Assembly (NCBI RefSeq): GCF_001949145.1
Contig: NW_019091518.1
Coordinates: forward strand, 87,980 to 149,979
Length of the DNA stretch: 62,000 nt
Source of the DNA: Acanthaster planci
Lineage: Eukaryota > Echinodermata > Asteroidea > Valvatida > Acanthasteridae
Direction: 5' to 3'
Shown here: positions 12,455-22,930 of the stretch, one piece after another
Numbering within the stretch: position 1 is the stretch's first letter
Layout of the letters: the number at the start of each line of letters is the position of its first letter
Made by a program: the position numbers and the translations under genes
Notes under the pieces: model-generated
Database searches by the model: none
Told to the model about the DNA's origin: nothing
What the model saw: only the letters and a program-made list of their open reading frames with translations

Positions 12455-15400
12455 CTATGCTTTGGTCGGCACCACGGGCTGGGTCACGATAGAAGTGCCC
12501 GGTTTGGGTTGGCCGGCCTTCTGCCTCATGTGCTCTGCCATGCCCGGAAGACGAGAGAAGTAATTCCGTGCCAAGGTGTGCTTGGTATTGACCTTGTGGC
12601 AGAAAACTCGACCGTAGCCCTGCATGAAAAAAAGACAAAAGGTACAAGCAACTCCAAAAACGTGATTGGAATAATGAATTTGACTAATTGTGTACTTGTC
12701 AGTTGCCACAGAGTGAATACTTCTTGAAGTCTTTGACCAGTATTCAAGAGTCACATCATCATCAAAAAACACCTTGGTGCACGACATCGGACTGAATGAC
12801 TAATGCAGACTCCTGGCAGACTTCAGTCTATGACTGTACCTAACTTCCACATCAATTTCACAATACCGATTCAATAAAGTAATGAATGCATCAATCTACG
12901 CCCCCCCCATTGACTTCAGTCCCTCCCTCCACCGTGATTTGATTAACCTCAGTGCCTACCTTCTCCAATTCCTCAATCTGTACATGCGTGGTGGCTTCAT
13001 CCTTGGTGAGAAGGATGCAGTTCCATGGCGACCACTCCTCATCCTTGTCCCAACGCACCAGCACCAGGTCGTACAGGTCGTTCCAGGCACTGAGCGCGCT
13101 CTGTGAGCTCCAGATGTTCTCCACCAGGTATCTCAGGTCACCCTCCTGGGGAGGATCAAACCAGACTCAATGTAGGTGAAATCTTGGAAGGATGTTAGGA
13201 TACTTTTCAAACTGTTTTTTTTTTCCCATAGAAGTCAAGAGCGCATTCACTGTATTCTGACAGCAGTGCTGCCTAAAAAAATAGTACTGCCAAACTGCCA
13301 ATGATTTTTTATTTGCCAGAGGGTAACCTAACATGTGATGCAGTCTGGTATCTTAAACTTCAGAAGTCTGACAAAAATATAAACTGAAAGTACATGTATT
13401 ACCTGACAAACTACAAATTTTTCAAGCAAAAAGCTCTTGAAGAATTTGTTTAAAACAAAGTGTCTGTGAGAACAGCAATTCCAACGAACCCTTTTCAGAT
13501 GGTACACAGATTCGTTTTCCTACCTGCATGAGGAAAGCGATGCGCGAGCCATCCTGCATGGCCTCCTCCGACTTGCGCAGCGCCCTGAGCAGGTAGCGGT
13601 AGTGGCTGTAATCCTGGCGGGCCCGGGCGTCGTTGTCCAGCTTCTGGCAGCGCCGGCAGCGACCCACCATGCGGGAGTTGGAGGCCAGCTGGAACTCGGT
13701 GGACGGCAGGTAGCTGTTGCAGCTAGGGCAGAAGTAGATGTTCTTGCGGAGGCTGGACGGATCCTGGGGGACCTGCAGTGGAAAAAGAGAGACAGGTGAA
13801 ATAAGACTTGGACAGAATCAAGATTAGCTCGTTAGAGGTCTATAGGGAAAAGCATACTTTTTGCCTAGTCAACAAGACATATTCGTTGACAGTGAAGTAC
13901 TTCTGACAGTGACGGGTATAAAAAAGAGATAATGAAAAATTAGGAAGTCATTAAAAATGCAACATGACTCCTGGGCTTACATTTCTTTCGAAACTTTCAG
14001 TCCAAAAAATCACAGATGTCTAAAATCACGACTTCCTGAAATACAAGACAGGTCCTGTGTTCTGCCTCAGAAAGACTTTGAAATTTTTTCTTTCCTCAAA
14101 CAGAGGCTGAGGGCAACTTAGCATTTAATGTTTTTAACATCAAGTGACAAGGGGCACATCATACCAAAAAAAAAAGTTTCCACAAGCAGCCCGTTTCCTC
14201 AATACCAGAACTTATTTGTCAGTCATCAAAGACACAAAGGAGTGAAGTAAAGAATTATTACTTGCTAGATCTGATTTTTCTCCAGAGAGCTTTATTGAAA
14301 TACACAACTGCAAGTGGTCCGGATATTAATAAGATTTTGTTTGTCACAAGACTCTAAAGCTCTGAGGTTGGGCACGACTTACTTTGAGCAGCCTGGCAGC
14401 TTCTGCATTGAACGTGGGCGTCTTGATGTACTGTAGGAAGAGGGTGGCGATCCGTTTACGCAGACCTTCAAGATTACTCTCCTTGACTCCTCGCATCAAG
14501 AGGTCAGCCTCCCGATCAATCAACTCTATGATCTCCTGGGTCAGTTTGCAGTCATGCTCCTGCATAAACAGTTACAAAAGTGGCAAGAGTAAAAGATGAA
14601 TGCACAATTTTGCTCCTATGACACTCTTTCTTTGGGGGGGTTTATGTCTTTAGTTGTGTTCGTTTGAAAATTGCAGCAGTGAGCTGTGTTCAACCAAAGG
14701 AGTTGAGACACTTTCTGGAATATTCAGATGTCATGAGTTGGACGAGCACAGATGACGGTTAAATATAGCATCTTTGAATGTCTGGAGGATGCTGTGCTCT
14801 TCACAATATGCTCTGATATGAAGACTCGATTTAAGAGGTATTGTGACTCGTTAAAACACGTTTTTTTCAGCTGTGTTTACCTTCACGGTGTGTTTGAGCG
14901 TCAGTAGAACATCTAGTCTTTCATCTTGCGTCAAGTACTTCATGTTGAGACTCTTGTAGATATCACGTAGTTCGCGTGCCCTAATGGTGTAGGCTGTGTC
15001 CATCTCTGTGAACTTGCCGTCAGCTGAACGCCACTTCTTGGGTGCTGCCGCCTGTCAGAATTCAATTTCATTAATGGCCATTAACTTCAATTGTGGACCT
15101 ATTTGTCATCCTACCATGCATACTTCTCTGGGTCATTCCATGAGGTTGGAGCACAATTTGTGACGGTGCCCTAGTTACATGGGTAACTTGTACCACTTGT
15201 CAGGACCTGTAGAATAGGTCAGTTGCTCTGTAAAAGCATGGAGGAAGGAACACACATATCTCTGTATTCAGCCTTGCAAGATGTATAATTTGGAATCCAC
15301 ATGCAGGGAAGTAGCTGTTCATTTTTACGGAACCGATGTAACAAAGGACATTGTCACAAAGTGTGCCCCAACCTCATGGAATGACCCCTCTCCAAAGAGC

Positions 15401-18400
15401 TCCAATAGGATTTGCATACCACTTTCCTGCTGCAGACGCTCTTGTTAGCATTATTCAAAGTCTATGACTCATTGTAAATACACAGGCTTAAGTACACTTT
15501 GTTTTATAGCATAGCAACATCCAGTCTTTGCATACCAAGTATGAATTTGAAAAAAGAAGCAGTCTTGAAGCAGTGTATAGGCATCCTTGATGTAAACATG
15601 AGTTTTTGGCATTAATAGTTGGAGGGTTTACCTTATCCAGGAAGTTTTGTATGGCCTGCTGTTTGTTCACGGTGTCAGCTTCCAGCTTGTGTCTACCGAT
15701 AGATGCAATCAGCTGTGTCTCTTGATCCAACAGGTGGCAGAGCGCGGCCTTGCGCTTGGCTCCTGTGAGGGTGGCGTTGATCTGATCCAGCTCCTCTTTA
15801 CGCCATTCTGGTAGATACAGAAGAAAGGAGTTAGCAAATCTCAAAACACTGATGACCAAGCAAAACGTCACTGCCATTGCGGGACGCACTACTAGTTGGC
15901 AACAAGTTGTAAATGCTAATCTTTTTATCGGTTAATTCGTTCTGCAATTAACTTTACACGGATGGGCAGATGTTATCATGGAAAGTCGTTCACATAATTC
16001 GCCCAGAGCACACCACCTGACGTGTCAATGCACCCTATTTGTTACTACTGTTTTCTCTCCTGACGTTGTTACCATCCTTCCGTGTCGGCAGGCCCAACAG
16101 GAGATGAGAAACAACAAAAAATAAAAGCAAAGCCTACAACGTCACAGTTTATTTGAACAGCTTGCAACTTGATTGGACCTTAAGATTAGCTCATGATGAC
16201 ATCTTAATCTGCAGAAGTTTAACCTTGCTAATTTTCTGAGTCTAAGTCAAGATCATCAGAAGACCACACACGAGATGGCACATAAGACCATTCACGAGGG
16301 CGGTCACAAGTAACAGGATGAGGAATGACAAAGGAATGCTTTTGCTGAAGTTCACTGACATAACATGCAATTTGAATTCAGACTGGAAGTCATGGGCTGG
16401 TCTTGTGAAGGTCTTAAGAGCTCTTGACGACACTGCTTACTTTCCAGAGCGTGGTAGAGCAAGTCAAAGTCTTCTTTGCTGCGAGGGTTCATGCGTTTCT
16501 CAAACTCCCGCCGGATGCGATCCTCCTTCTCCTTGACCTTACGGATGGCCTCTTGCCTCTCCCACTCCAACCGCTTGGCCAGGTCCACCCGTAGCTTGGC
16601 CACGTGCCGTTTGGCCTGCCAGCGACGGAAGTAGGACTGCAGGATGATGACCTGTAGGCAGTAAGATAAAGAGACACAATTGAAATTGGAGCTTTTAGGA
16701 ATTTTTGCAGATTCAGGATTGCGGTCATATGCGTCAAACATCATTACATAAATTACAAACCAAGAATGTCAACTAAGTTTTGTCCAATCTCACGATAGTT
16801 CAATTACACTGTTTGTCAAGACTTTCCTCCTCACAAGAAAAAGGCAACATCTCACCTTTTTCAGTCGGATGGCATGATACTCCTCGGCGGTCTGGTACCT
16901 ACCGGGCACCACCAGCTTATCGGTCATGTTTGAGACATAGCACCCGATCATGGTCATCTGGGTGGCCGTGTTGATCATGGTTTGTTGGCGTATGTTCTTC
17001 TGCTTGACCGTCTGGGTGTCGCGACAGAACTTCTCAATGCCGTTATCCTTGCGTGTCTTGGGCCGGGTCTGGGCCGAGGCATTGTGGTATTCTGTCCCCG
17101 TGTTGCGATGGCGGAATCCACCTAGGAATGGCTTATGCCGCATGGAACGCTCGATCTCAACGACAATGTCTTCCTGCACACCATCTGTGAGAAAAATAAT
17201 CAACTTCTAAAATGAGCTGCAAATATCTCAAAGGCAAATTCAAAACGTCAGAATCTCACCACAGTCATCAAAGGTTGTCCTATCCCTCTTAAAATGTGAA
17301 AAATTGACATAAATTTTTTAAAACCTGTACTAGACTAACAAACCAACCATCCGAGGTGAAAGTCAAGATTGGGTGCAATTTTATAGAGAAAACCTTGCAA
17401 GCATTCCGGAAAAGAAAAAAAATGAACTCTAACAAAATAGGATAAAGAAAAATCATAATGAAAAAAATATTGAGGGCTCTTTGTGTTTGTATGCATTTGT
17501 ATTAAAATCTATTTTAGGAAATGATCAATTCTTCTATCTTCTTGACGCCTAAAGTTGTTGTAAAAACTAATTTAGAGATTTCGTTGTACATGAACTTGTA
17601 CACACCTCTTTGAACTTTAACCGTAATGACGTCGGGCATGATGTATGAGGGCTTTGGTTTGAGGGCTTTCAGGGGATTATTCTCTGGGTCAGCCGACGAG
17701 ATCTCCATCTGGACAGCACCATTCGGTCCAACGCCAAGATCATGAAGGGTCAATTCATCCTTGACATTTGACCCTAAAAATGGAAAAGAGGGGGTTTTGT
17801 CAGTTGGATATAAACAAAACCTTGTTTAGTATGTGCCAACAGAGGCAATGACTGTTGTGTGTACAGCCAACAAAATGCTATTTTCATGATTTTTTAATTC
17901 TTTAGAATGAATACATGTATTCCTTGCACATTTGGTTGAGATTTTGGGCACCAAATTTAACCCAAAAATCCTACCGATGCAACAACTGATGACATCAAGA
18001 CTGCTTTACTTTTGTTTTGGGAATGAAGCAAAAACCAACCATTGAGTAATAGAGATTGACATATGTTTAGAGCAAATATGTACATTTTGGACACATACGT
18101 ACCGTCATACATGAAGACCAGATGGTCCGCCAGCATGCGTAGCTCACTGGCAAAGTGAGCACGTAGCTGCTGCATAGTCTGACTCAGAGCGCACGCCATT
18201 GTAGTCACCTGCCCGCTAGGCATCAACACAAATTTCACTGGAAAAACACAGAACAAAAAGATAAGTGGATAAAGCACTGAAAACTGAATGTAACAACATC
18301 CTGAAAAACAAAACTTGGCTATTGGGCGCATTATTCCATGTGTCGGGGTTAATGGCTTCTGGCTAGCACCCCCCGAACAGAGATATTGACAAATGGGAAG

Positions 18401-19386
18401 AGCCACCAACATAGGGCTGGATAGCTCAGTTGGTAGAGCACTGGTACGGTATTCAAGAGGCCGCTGCTCCAGTCAATTTTTCTTGTTCATCTTTCTAATC
18501 ATTCCTAAGCACCTAGTCAGTTTCCCTATACGATTTCTTTCACAAAACTAAGTTGCTAGACAAGCCTGATTACAGCAGTTAATGAATAGTTTGAAGGTTT
18601 TGACAAGTTACCTGTTGCCGTAGCATTGAGAGGATCGGGCATGGGTGAGGCAGCGTGAGGGTCAACTTCGTGTTGCTCATCTGTCTGCTCAGTCTCCATG
18701 CCAACCGTTTCCCGCTCCACTTGGGATGCGGTCCTCTCAGCATCTCTTGATTCATCTTGCCCTGGTTCTTGCTGCACATCAACCGCCTCCTCAAAAGCCT
18801 CCTGTGGTTTCTCCTTCTCCGAACTTGCTTCTTTACTTTCCTCCTGGGCTGAGACGACGGCTGTCTCTCCTGCGGTCTCACCCTCCTTATCCTCCTCCTG
18901 ACCTTTGACCTCTTGGCTTTGCCTTTCGTCCTCTTGATCCTGTCCAGCCACTGCGACATCCTGATCTTGACCTGCTACCTCCTTATCGGTGGCCAGATCT
19001 TGTCCCTCTGTCTCAAGTTCTGCCCTGGAAGCTTCTTGGTCCTGGTCAGCAACAGCTTGGTCTTGACCCTTGACCTCTTCCTCCTCACCTCCAACCTCCT
19101 GTTCACCCATTGTCTCATTCTGTGTTGTTTCTTCCTCTGGTTGTTTCACCTCCTGTGGGGCTGGAGCTGGTTGTTCAGTGGATGCGGCATCTCCAATTTC
19201 AGGAGGTTTATCCTGACCAACTGGTTCACCTTCCTGTGCTGTCTCATTTTCTGCTGTTGTTTCTACGTCTGCAGCACTCCCTGGCTCTTGGGCTGCACTC
19301 TCTGTGACTTCACTGGGTTCGTCTGTTTGTTGTTCCTTATCCACCTCTGTCGGCTCTGTTGGTACCTGGCTGTTATCGTCTGCCAT
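12455..19386 (-). CDS. IQUB: IQ motif and ubiquitin-like domain-containing protein (IQUB)
   Basis: The complete coding region has 11 minus-strand exons: 18612-19386, 18103-18237, 17606-17773, 16856-17184, 16441-16651, 15632-15807, 14881-15051, 14383-14559, 13524-13772, 12960-13145 and 12455-12619. They total 2,742 nt (about 913 aa) and every join is in frame. The ATG at 19386 (MADDNSQ) is the first Met; the reading frame upstream opens only with a TTG. Exon 1 encodes about 258 residues of acidic, Gln-rich low-complexity sequence. Exons 2-3 form a ubiquitin-like fold (residues about 259-340). Exon 4 has the family block [21 protein letters not shown] and [15 protein letters not shown]. Exon 5 carries the IQ segment [17 protein letters not shown]. 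Later exons hold conserved helices ([42 protein letters not shown]) and a cysteine motif, CPSC ... CRRC. IQUB and its Chlamydomonas counterpart FAP253 are radial spoke 1 components of motile cilia. At about 913 aa it exceeds human IQUB (791 aa as I recall), mainly in the N-terminal extension. Confidence 0.93.
15130..15387. mobile_element. MITE in an IQUB intron with roughly 50-bp terminal inverted repeats
   Basis: The left arm at 15130-15180 and the right arm at 15336-15387 are inverted copies beginning GGGTCATTCCATGAGGTTGG and continuing GCACA..TTTGTGAC..TG.CCT..GTTACAT, with only a few mismatches. CTCT lies directly outside both ends, a possible 4-bp target duplication. At 258 bp with no ORF, it is a non-autonomous inverted-repeat element inserted between IQUB exons 6 and 7. 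Confidence 0.75.
18370..18500 (+). repeat. tRNA-derived SINE copy (degenerate) in IQUB intron 1
   Basis: It shares with 43701-43842 a leader containing TGACAAATGGGAAGAGCCAC, the tRNA-like box A segment GGATAGCTCAGTTGGTAGAGC and a tail with CTCCAGTCAAT ... TCATCTTT. The anticodon/T-arm part has lost about a dozen bases, so it cannot fold as a tRNA. Homology outside the tRNA region shows this is a repeat family, not a tRNA gene. Confidence 0.7.
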
Positions 19387-20069
19387 GATTGGTAAGCCAC
19401 CAAGTTCCGTTTCTGGGTAGGTATGGACATGCAAAAATGAGCGAGGGCACTGCCACTGTTTATTGGGAACTCATTTTCTTAAATAGGAAATTGTGATTTA
19501 AATTTGTCTTTTCCATAGGCTCTAGCTCCTCTATTTAACATGTTTAATTTCAAATTTCAATTTCAAGCAAAGCCAGCATTTCATTCATTGAAATAAGGCA
19601 CGAATAAGAACAAACATTTTAGGGAAATGTAGAAATGTAAATTTTAAGCTTTTTAGTCAAAATCCACACTCATTTTTGTGTACAAAAAATTATTTTGCTC
19701 TCCATTACAAGTACAAAAACATATCAAAATACCTCAAAATATCCCTGATTTAAATCAGTATTTCTTTGCTTTGCAGAGTCCGATGGAATTCAAACTTAGG
19801 CTATATAAAAATGTCTCTTAATATGACATCCTCTTCAAGATCACTTCAAAAAGTACAAAGAAAAAATAGTTGAAAAATATGTGAGCCTCTTTTCCCGAAA
19901 ATCGATTTGAAATAGTTAAGGCCAAACACAAACTATTAGGCCTACTTCCAGAACTGGTGTACGCCTATGACGCTTTTACAAACTTTACACAGCTCTGGTG
20001 GTACAGTCGTTTCATCGTGTTCACTCTTATATGCCTACATGTACTTTTGTAAGAATGTTGGACATGTCG

Positions 20070-20112
20070 TACCCGAGACAATTCGTACCTGGGACAACTC
20101 GTAAATCAATTG
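20070..20112 (-). repeat. Inverted copies of the 20.5-kb minisatellite unit
   Basis: Here GACATGTCGTACCCGAGACA and ATTCGTACCTGGGACAACTC read as the reverse complement of the units at 20537-20690 (GGGTACGAGTTGTCC type). The two clusters form an inverted pair about 430 bp apart. Confidence 0.6.
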
Positions 20113-20536
20113 AGAAAGAAAACGAAACATGGAAAAGCATTCCACGTAGGCCTAATTTCGCTCTCTTTTAATAATTAAACATTTGTCGCTCTAAAAAGAG
20201 CCACCTGTTTTGTGTAGGCCAATTAATTGCAGACATTTAATCAATCTCTTTGGGGAATATGCGGCTCTGAAAAGAGAAGTTTAGTTCATTCAGGACACAG
20301 GTCCGGTCAGGTACTTGAAGGCCACCAGAAACCTTGGTGCTCAAACGGCTGGATTACACCCCAAGGGTCAGCGAGAGCATACTCTCGCTAGAGGGGGAGT
20401 ATACTCCTGTACCCGAGTGTAATGCGCACGCATCCTAGTCGTGTTAACAGGAGTAGGCTAACTGCACAAACGCACCCTCTATGTTTCGATCTCCCCAACC
20501 TCATTTAGCCTCAGCAGATCACATTTTTTCCAGGTG

Positions 20537-20690
20537 CGAAGTGTCCCAGGTACAACATGTCCTGGGTATGACATGCCCTGGGTATGAGATGTCTCGGGTA
20601 CGAGTTGTCCCAGTTGTGAAATTTTGGGTACGAGATGTCCTGGACACGAGTTGTCTCGGGTAGGCCTAGTACGAGATGTCCCGATAGTAG
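20537..20690 (+). repeat. Degenerate minisatellite, unit about 18-20 bp (GGGTACGAGATGTCC)
   Basis: About eight imperfect units follow one another, for example GGTACAACATGTCCTG, GGTATGACATGCCCTG, GGTATGAGATGTCTCG, GGTACGAGTTGTCCCA and GGTACGAGATGTCCTG. Variants fall mainly at the same few positions. Inverted units lie at 20070-20112. The array sits in the shared upstream region of IQUB and DNAH12. Confidence 0.65.
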
Positions 20691-20960
20691 GCCTAAATGT
20701 ACTTGACTTGAGCATGTTGAGTTGCACCGGTCAATCTAACTTGGATTGGAATCGTAATTCAACGGATTTTCCCGATTGTGACTTCGTTAAAACATACCTG
20801 TCTGAAGGTTATGCCACTGAGAACACAACACAAAAACTTTTTCCCAGATGTTCCTTTGAGAAAATCACAAAATTGTTCACGTTAGTTAAGAGAAGACAGA
20901 TCTTGTCCGCCAATGCAATGCACCACTAGCACTGCTGTGCTGCTGCATGCATTATTATGG

Positions 20961-20968
20961 TGACGTCA
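20961..20968. promoter_or_regulatory. Consensus CRE (TGACGTCA)
   Basis: A perfect ATF/CREB palindrome within GGTGACGTCACG lies in the head-to-head region between IQUB and DNAH12, about 200 bp upstream of the inferred non-coding dynein exon. CRE sites are common in CpG-type promoters. Function here is inferred from position only. Confidence 0.45.
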
Positions 20969-21009
20969 CGTTGCTTAGCGCTCGCGTTATGATGATGACC
21001 TTCATTCTC

Positions 21010-21022
21010 TGGCCTTTGACCT
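21010..21022 (-). promoter_or_regulatory. DR1-like nuclear receptor half-site pair
   Basis: TGGCCTTTGACCT is, on the minus strand, AGGTCAAAGGCCA: two hexamers spaced by one base with one mismatch to AGGTCA-A-AGGTCA. It lies 40 bp from the CRE in the putative divergent promoter. A match this short can occur by chance. Confidence 0.3.
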
Positions 21023-21165
21023 CATTCACGGGAGTTACCGAACATAACTTGTGCCCTGTTCGGTAAAGTTCGGAATTCACCCTGGCGACGAGATAAATGA
21101 TTGAAAAGTCGGGCTGAGCGAGTTGGAGAATTCAGATAGTTTGAAAATCTTTTCTTTTATTGCAG

Positions 21166-21239
21166 TTTCAGCCATGAATCGAAAGTAGTGCTACAGAATC
21201 TACAAGGGAGATCCCTTTACTTGATCACACGTAGAAAAG
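21166..21239 (+). other. DNAH12: Non-coding 5' UTR exon of the dynein gene (inferred)
   Basis: The block ends with a strong donor (AAAAG|GTAAGT at 21240) and is preceded by a good acceptor (CTTTTCTTTTATTGCAG). It may therefore be an internal UTR exon, or the 3' part of a longer first exon. The coding exon at 22931 starts its ATG directly after an acceptor, so an upstream non-coding exon is required and this is the best candidate. It contains a four-codon upstream ORF (ATG at 21174, stop at 21186-21188) that could lower translation. Confidence 0.55.
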
Positions 21240-22930
21240 GTAAGTGACATCTCGCCAGTACAAATTTGTCGGTCATTGTGTAGTGGGTTTAAGTTCAGAA
21301 TTTGGGGTTCATGGAAGTCGCCATTTTGTAAACAATCTTGTTTTGCCGAGGCCGATGTGATACGTGAACAACAATGAACTATTAATGTTACCCAAGTTTA
21401 TCATCGGGCTTGTTCGTCCAAACATCAATGATACAGATGCTTGCCTTGCTTTATTACTTTTGTATATGCATGCTATAGTGTTAATGATGAATAGAATTAG
21501 CACATAGACAATGGCAGACTAGTCTGTCAGTGTCTGTCATTGCATGGATGATGGAGGTTTCCTACCTCCATGGTGTGTCAGAACTGAGGCCTCAGGGTGG
21601 ACTACCATGTAGTATAAAGATTGCAAGATGAGAAGTTTTAGGTGTTGAAGGATTTCATTTCCCCCAAATAGGCCTAAGTACACGTACCTTCTGACCTTAA
21701 AGCTACCCAACAATGTGTACGTGTAATTTTACTGACTTAGGCTAGGCTATGTCCACAAGTCTGCATTTTCTTTAACGTAATGGTTTCCCATAGGATTTAT
21801 AAAGTGCCTTTCCTTCGAGATCATGACGCTATTGTAACTTTATTTCTCACAAGAATAGTCTCTCTACTTAGAATTGATCGTATTTCATGTTGGACTGCTC
21901 CCATATGAGAATACTAACGTTAATAGTCCTAAATCTAAAGTACCCTTTTAAACTGTAAACATGTTATAACTGTACAAATGTATAAAGATTGTAAGATGAG
22001 AAGTTTTAGGTGTTGAAGTCACCCTGAAAGCATGTATGTAGCCTCTGCAAGACTATCTTGGCGAGGGCCTACTAGTAGGACCTAATAGTCATGTAAAATT
22101 ACTTATCTTGTGGTTCTTGATGCCATTTTTTGCTAGCCAGTACTTTAGGATAACTCCCATTGTCCCATTCAGTAGTTTTTCCTATGAAAGAATAGACTGC
22201 ATTTGTGTGTGGTCATCTTGAATCGAAAGTGAGGTTAACTTGATTTTTGGAACCTCACAGTAAAAGTAACAAAATCAGAGTTAATTTCAAATTAATGCCA
22301 GTTTTACATTTTGAATAATTCAAAATTTGTGATGAAATATATTTAAATGTGTTGAGTCACATTTAAGAAAAACAAATTAAAAGTGAGGATTGGAAGCCCA
22401 AACAGTCTGGCATCACCTAATTTAACAGATTACATTTAAAATTCAGGGAACACAATCACAATGGCTTCCTGGGAAAGGTCACTTTTTGTGTTTTGTACAT
22501 GTACCTGTTGCCACCTCTTGGTTATAGAGGGCATCAAGAGGTAACTTTTGTAAGTTCTGTAGTTTGACAGTGTCCAGGTCTTTACAAAAGTGTTTCTGTA
22601 TGTTGTCAACTGTACTGTTTTGGATACCAGCTTCAGAAGCCTAGTCATACAAATACATGTAATGCACGTATGTGCATTGGTAAGAGTGGTTTTGAGATGC
22701 TGAATGGGCCATTCCACTTGGCTTTGGTTTATCATAAAGCTCATGGAATTGGAACGTAAAGTCAATCCAGGAAATTATCTTTTGTGTTGCAAAAATCTGT
22801 TGAATCATTCATCAGTTTTTTATTTATCAATGCAAACCACCTGATGAATCAACTGTTCTGATGTATACATGTAACATTTACAAGTACGTACATGCAGACC
22901 CTTCGCCCTAATTCGTGATTTGTATTTCAG
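21240..22930 (+). other. DNAH12 intron 1 (5' UTR intron)
   Basis: This is bounded by the donor at 21240 and the acceptor TTTGTATTTCAG just before the ATG at 22931. It contains a 38-bp direct repeat with one mismatch (21613-21650 and 21981-22018; TATAAAGATTG.AAGATGAGA...). Nothing coding is recognised. Confidence 0.5.

Larger units (their letters stand above)
19387..20960. other. IQUB upstream half of the divergent region
   Basis: No protein-coding exon is recognised. A minus-strand splice acceptor (ACCTACCCAG) at 19413-19414 suggests the IQUB start exon begins at 19412 and that a 5' UTR exon lies further upstream, toward about 20.9 kb. The region also holds an inverted minisatellite (20070-20112 and 20537-20690). 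Confidence 0.45.

Noticed and set aside
18579-18959. Arg/Lys-rich ORF on the minus strand and hydrophobic ORFs on the plus strand
   Set aside because: These are other frames of the acidic Gln/Glu-rich IQUB exon 1; codon bias of that exon creates them.
19387-19434. Upstream start for IQUB (MHVHTYPE...)
   Set aside because: The first codon is TTG, not ATG, and a splice acceptor lies between it and the true ATG at 19386.
20969-20990. RFX X-box (ciliary gene motif) at GTTGCTTAGCGCTC
   Set aside because: It resembles one half-site, but the second half does not fit the RFX dyad. Other scans of the divergent region by eye gave no full match.
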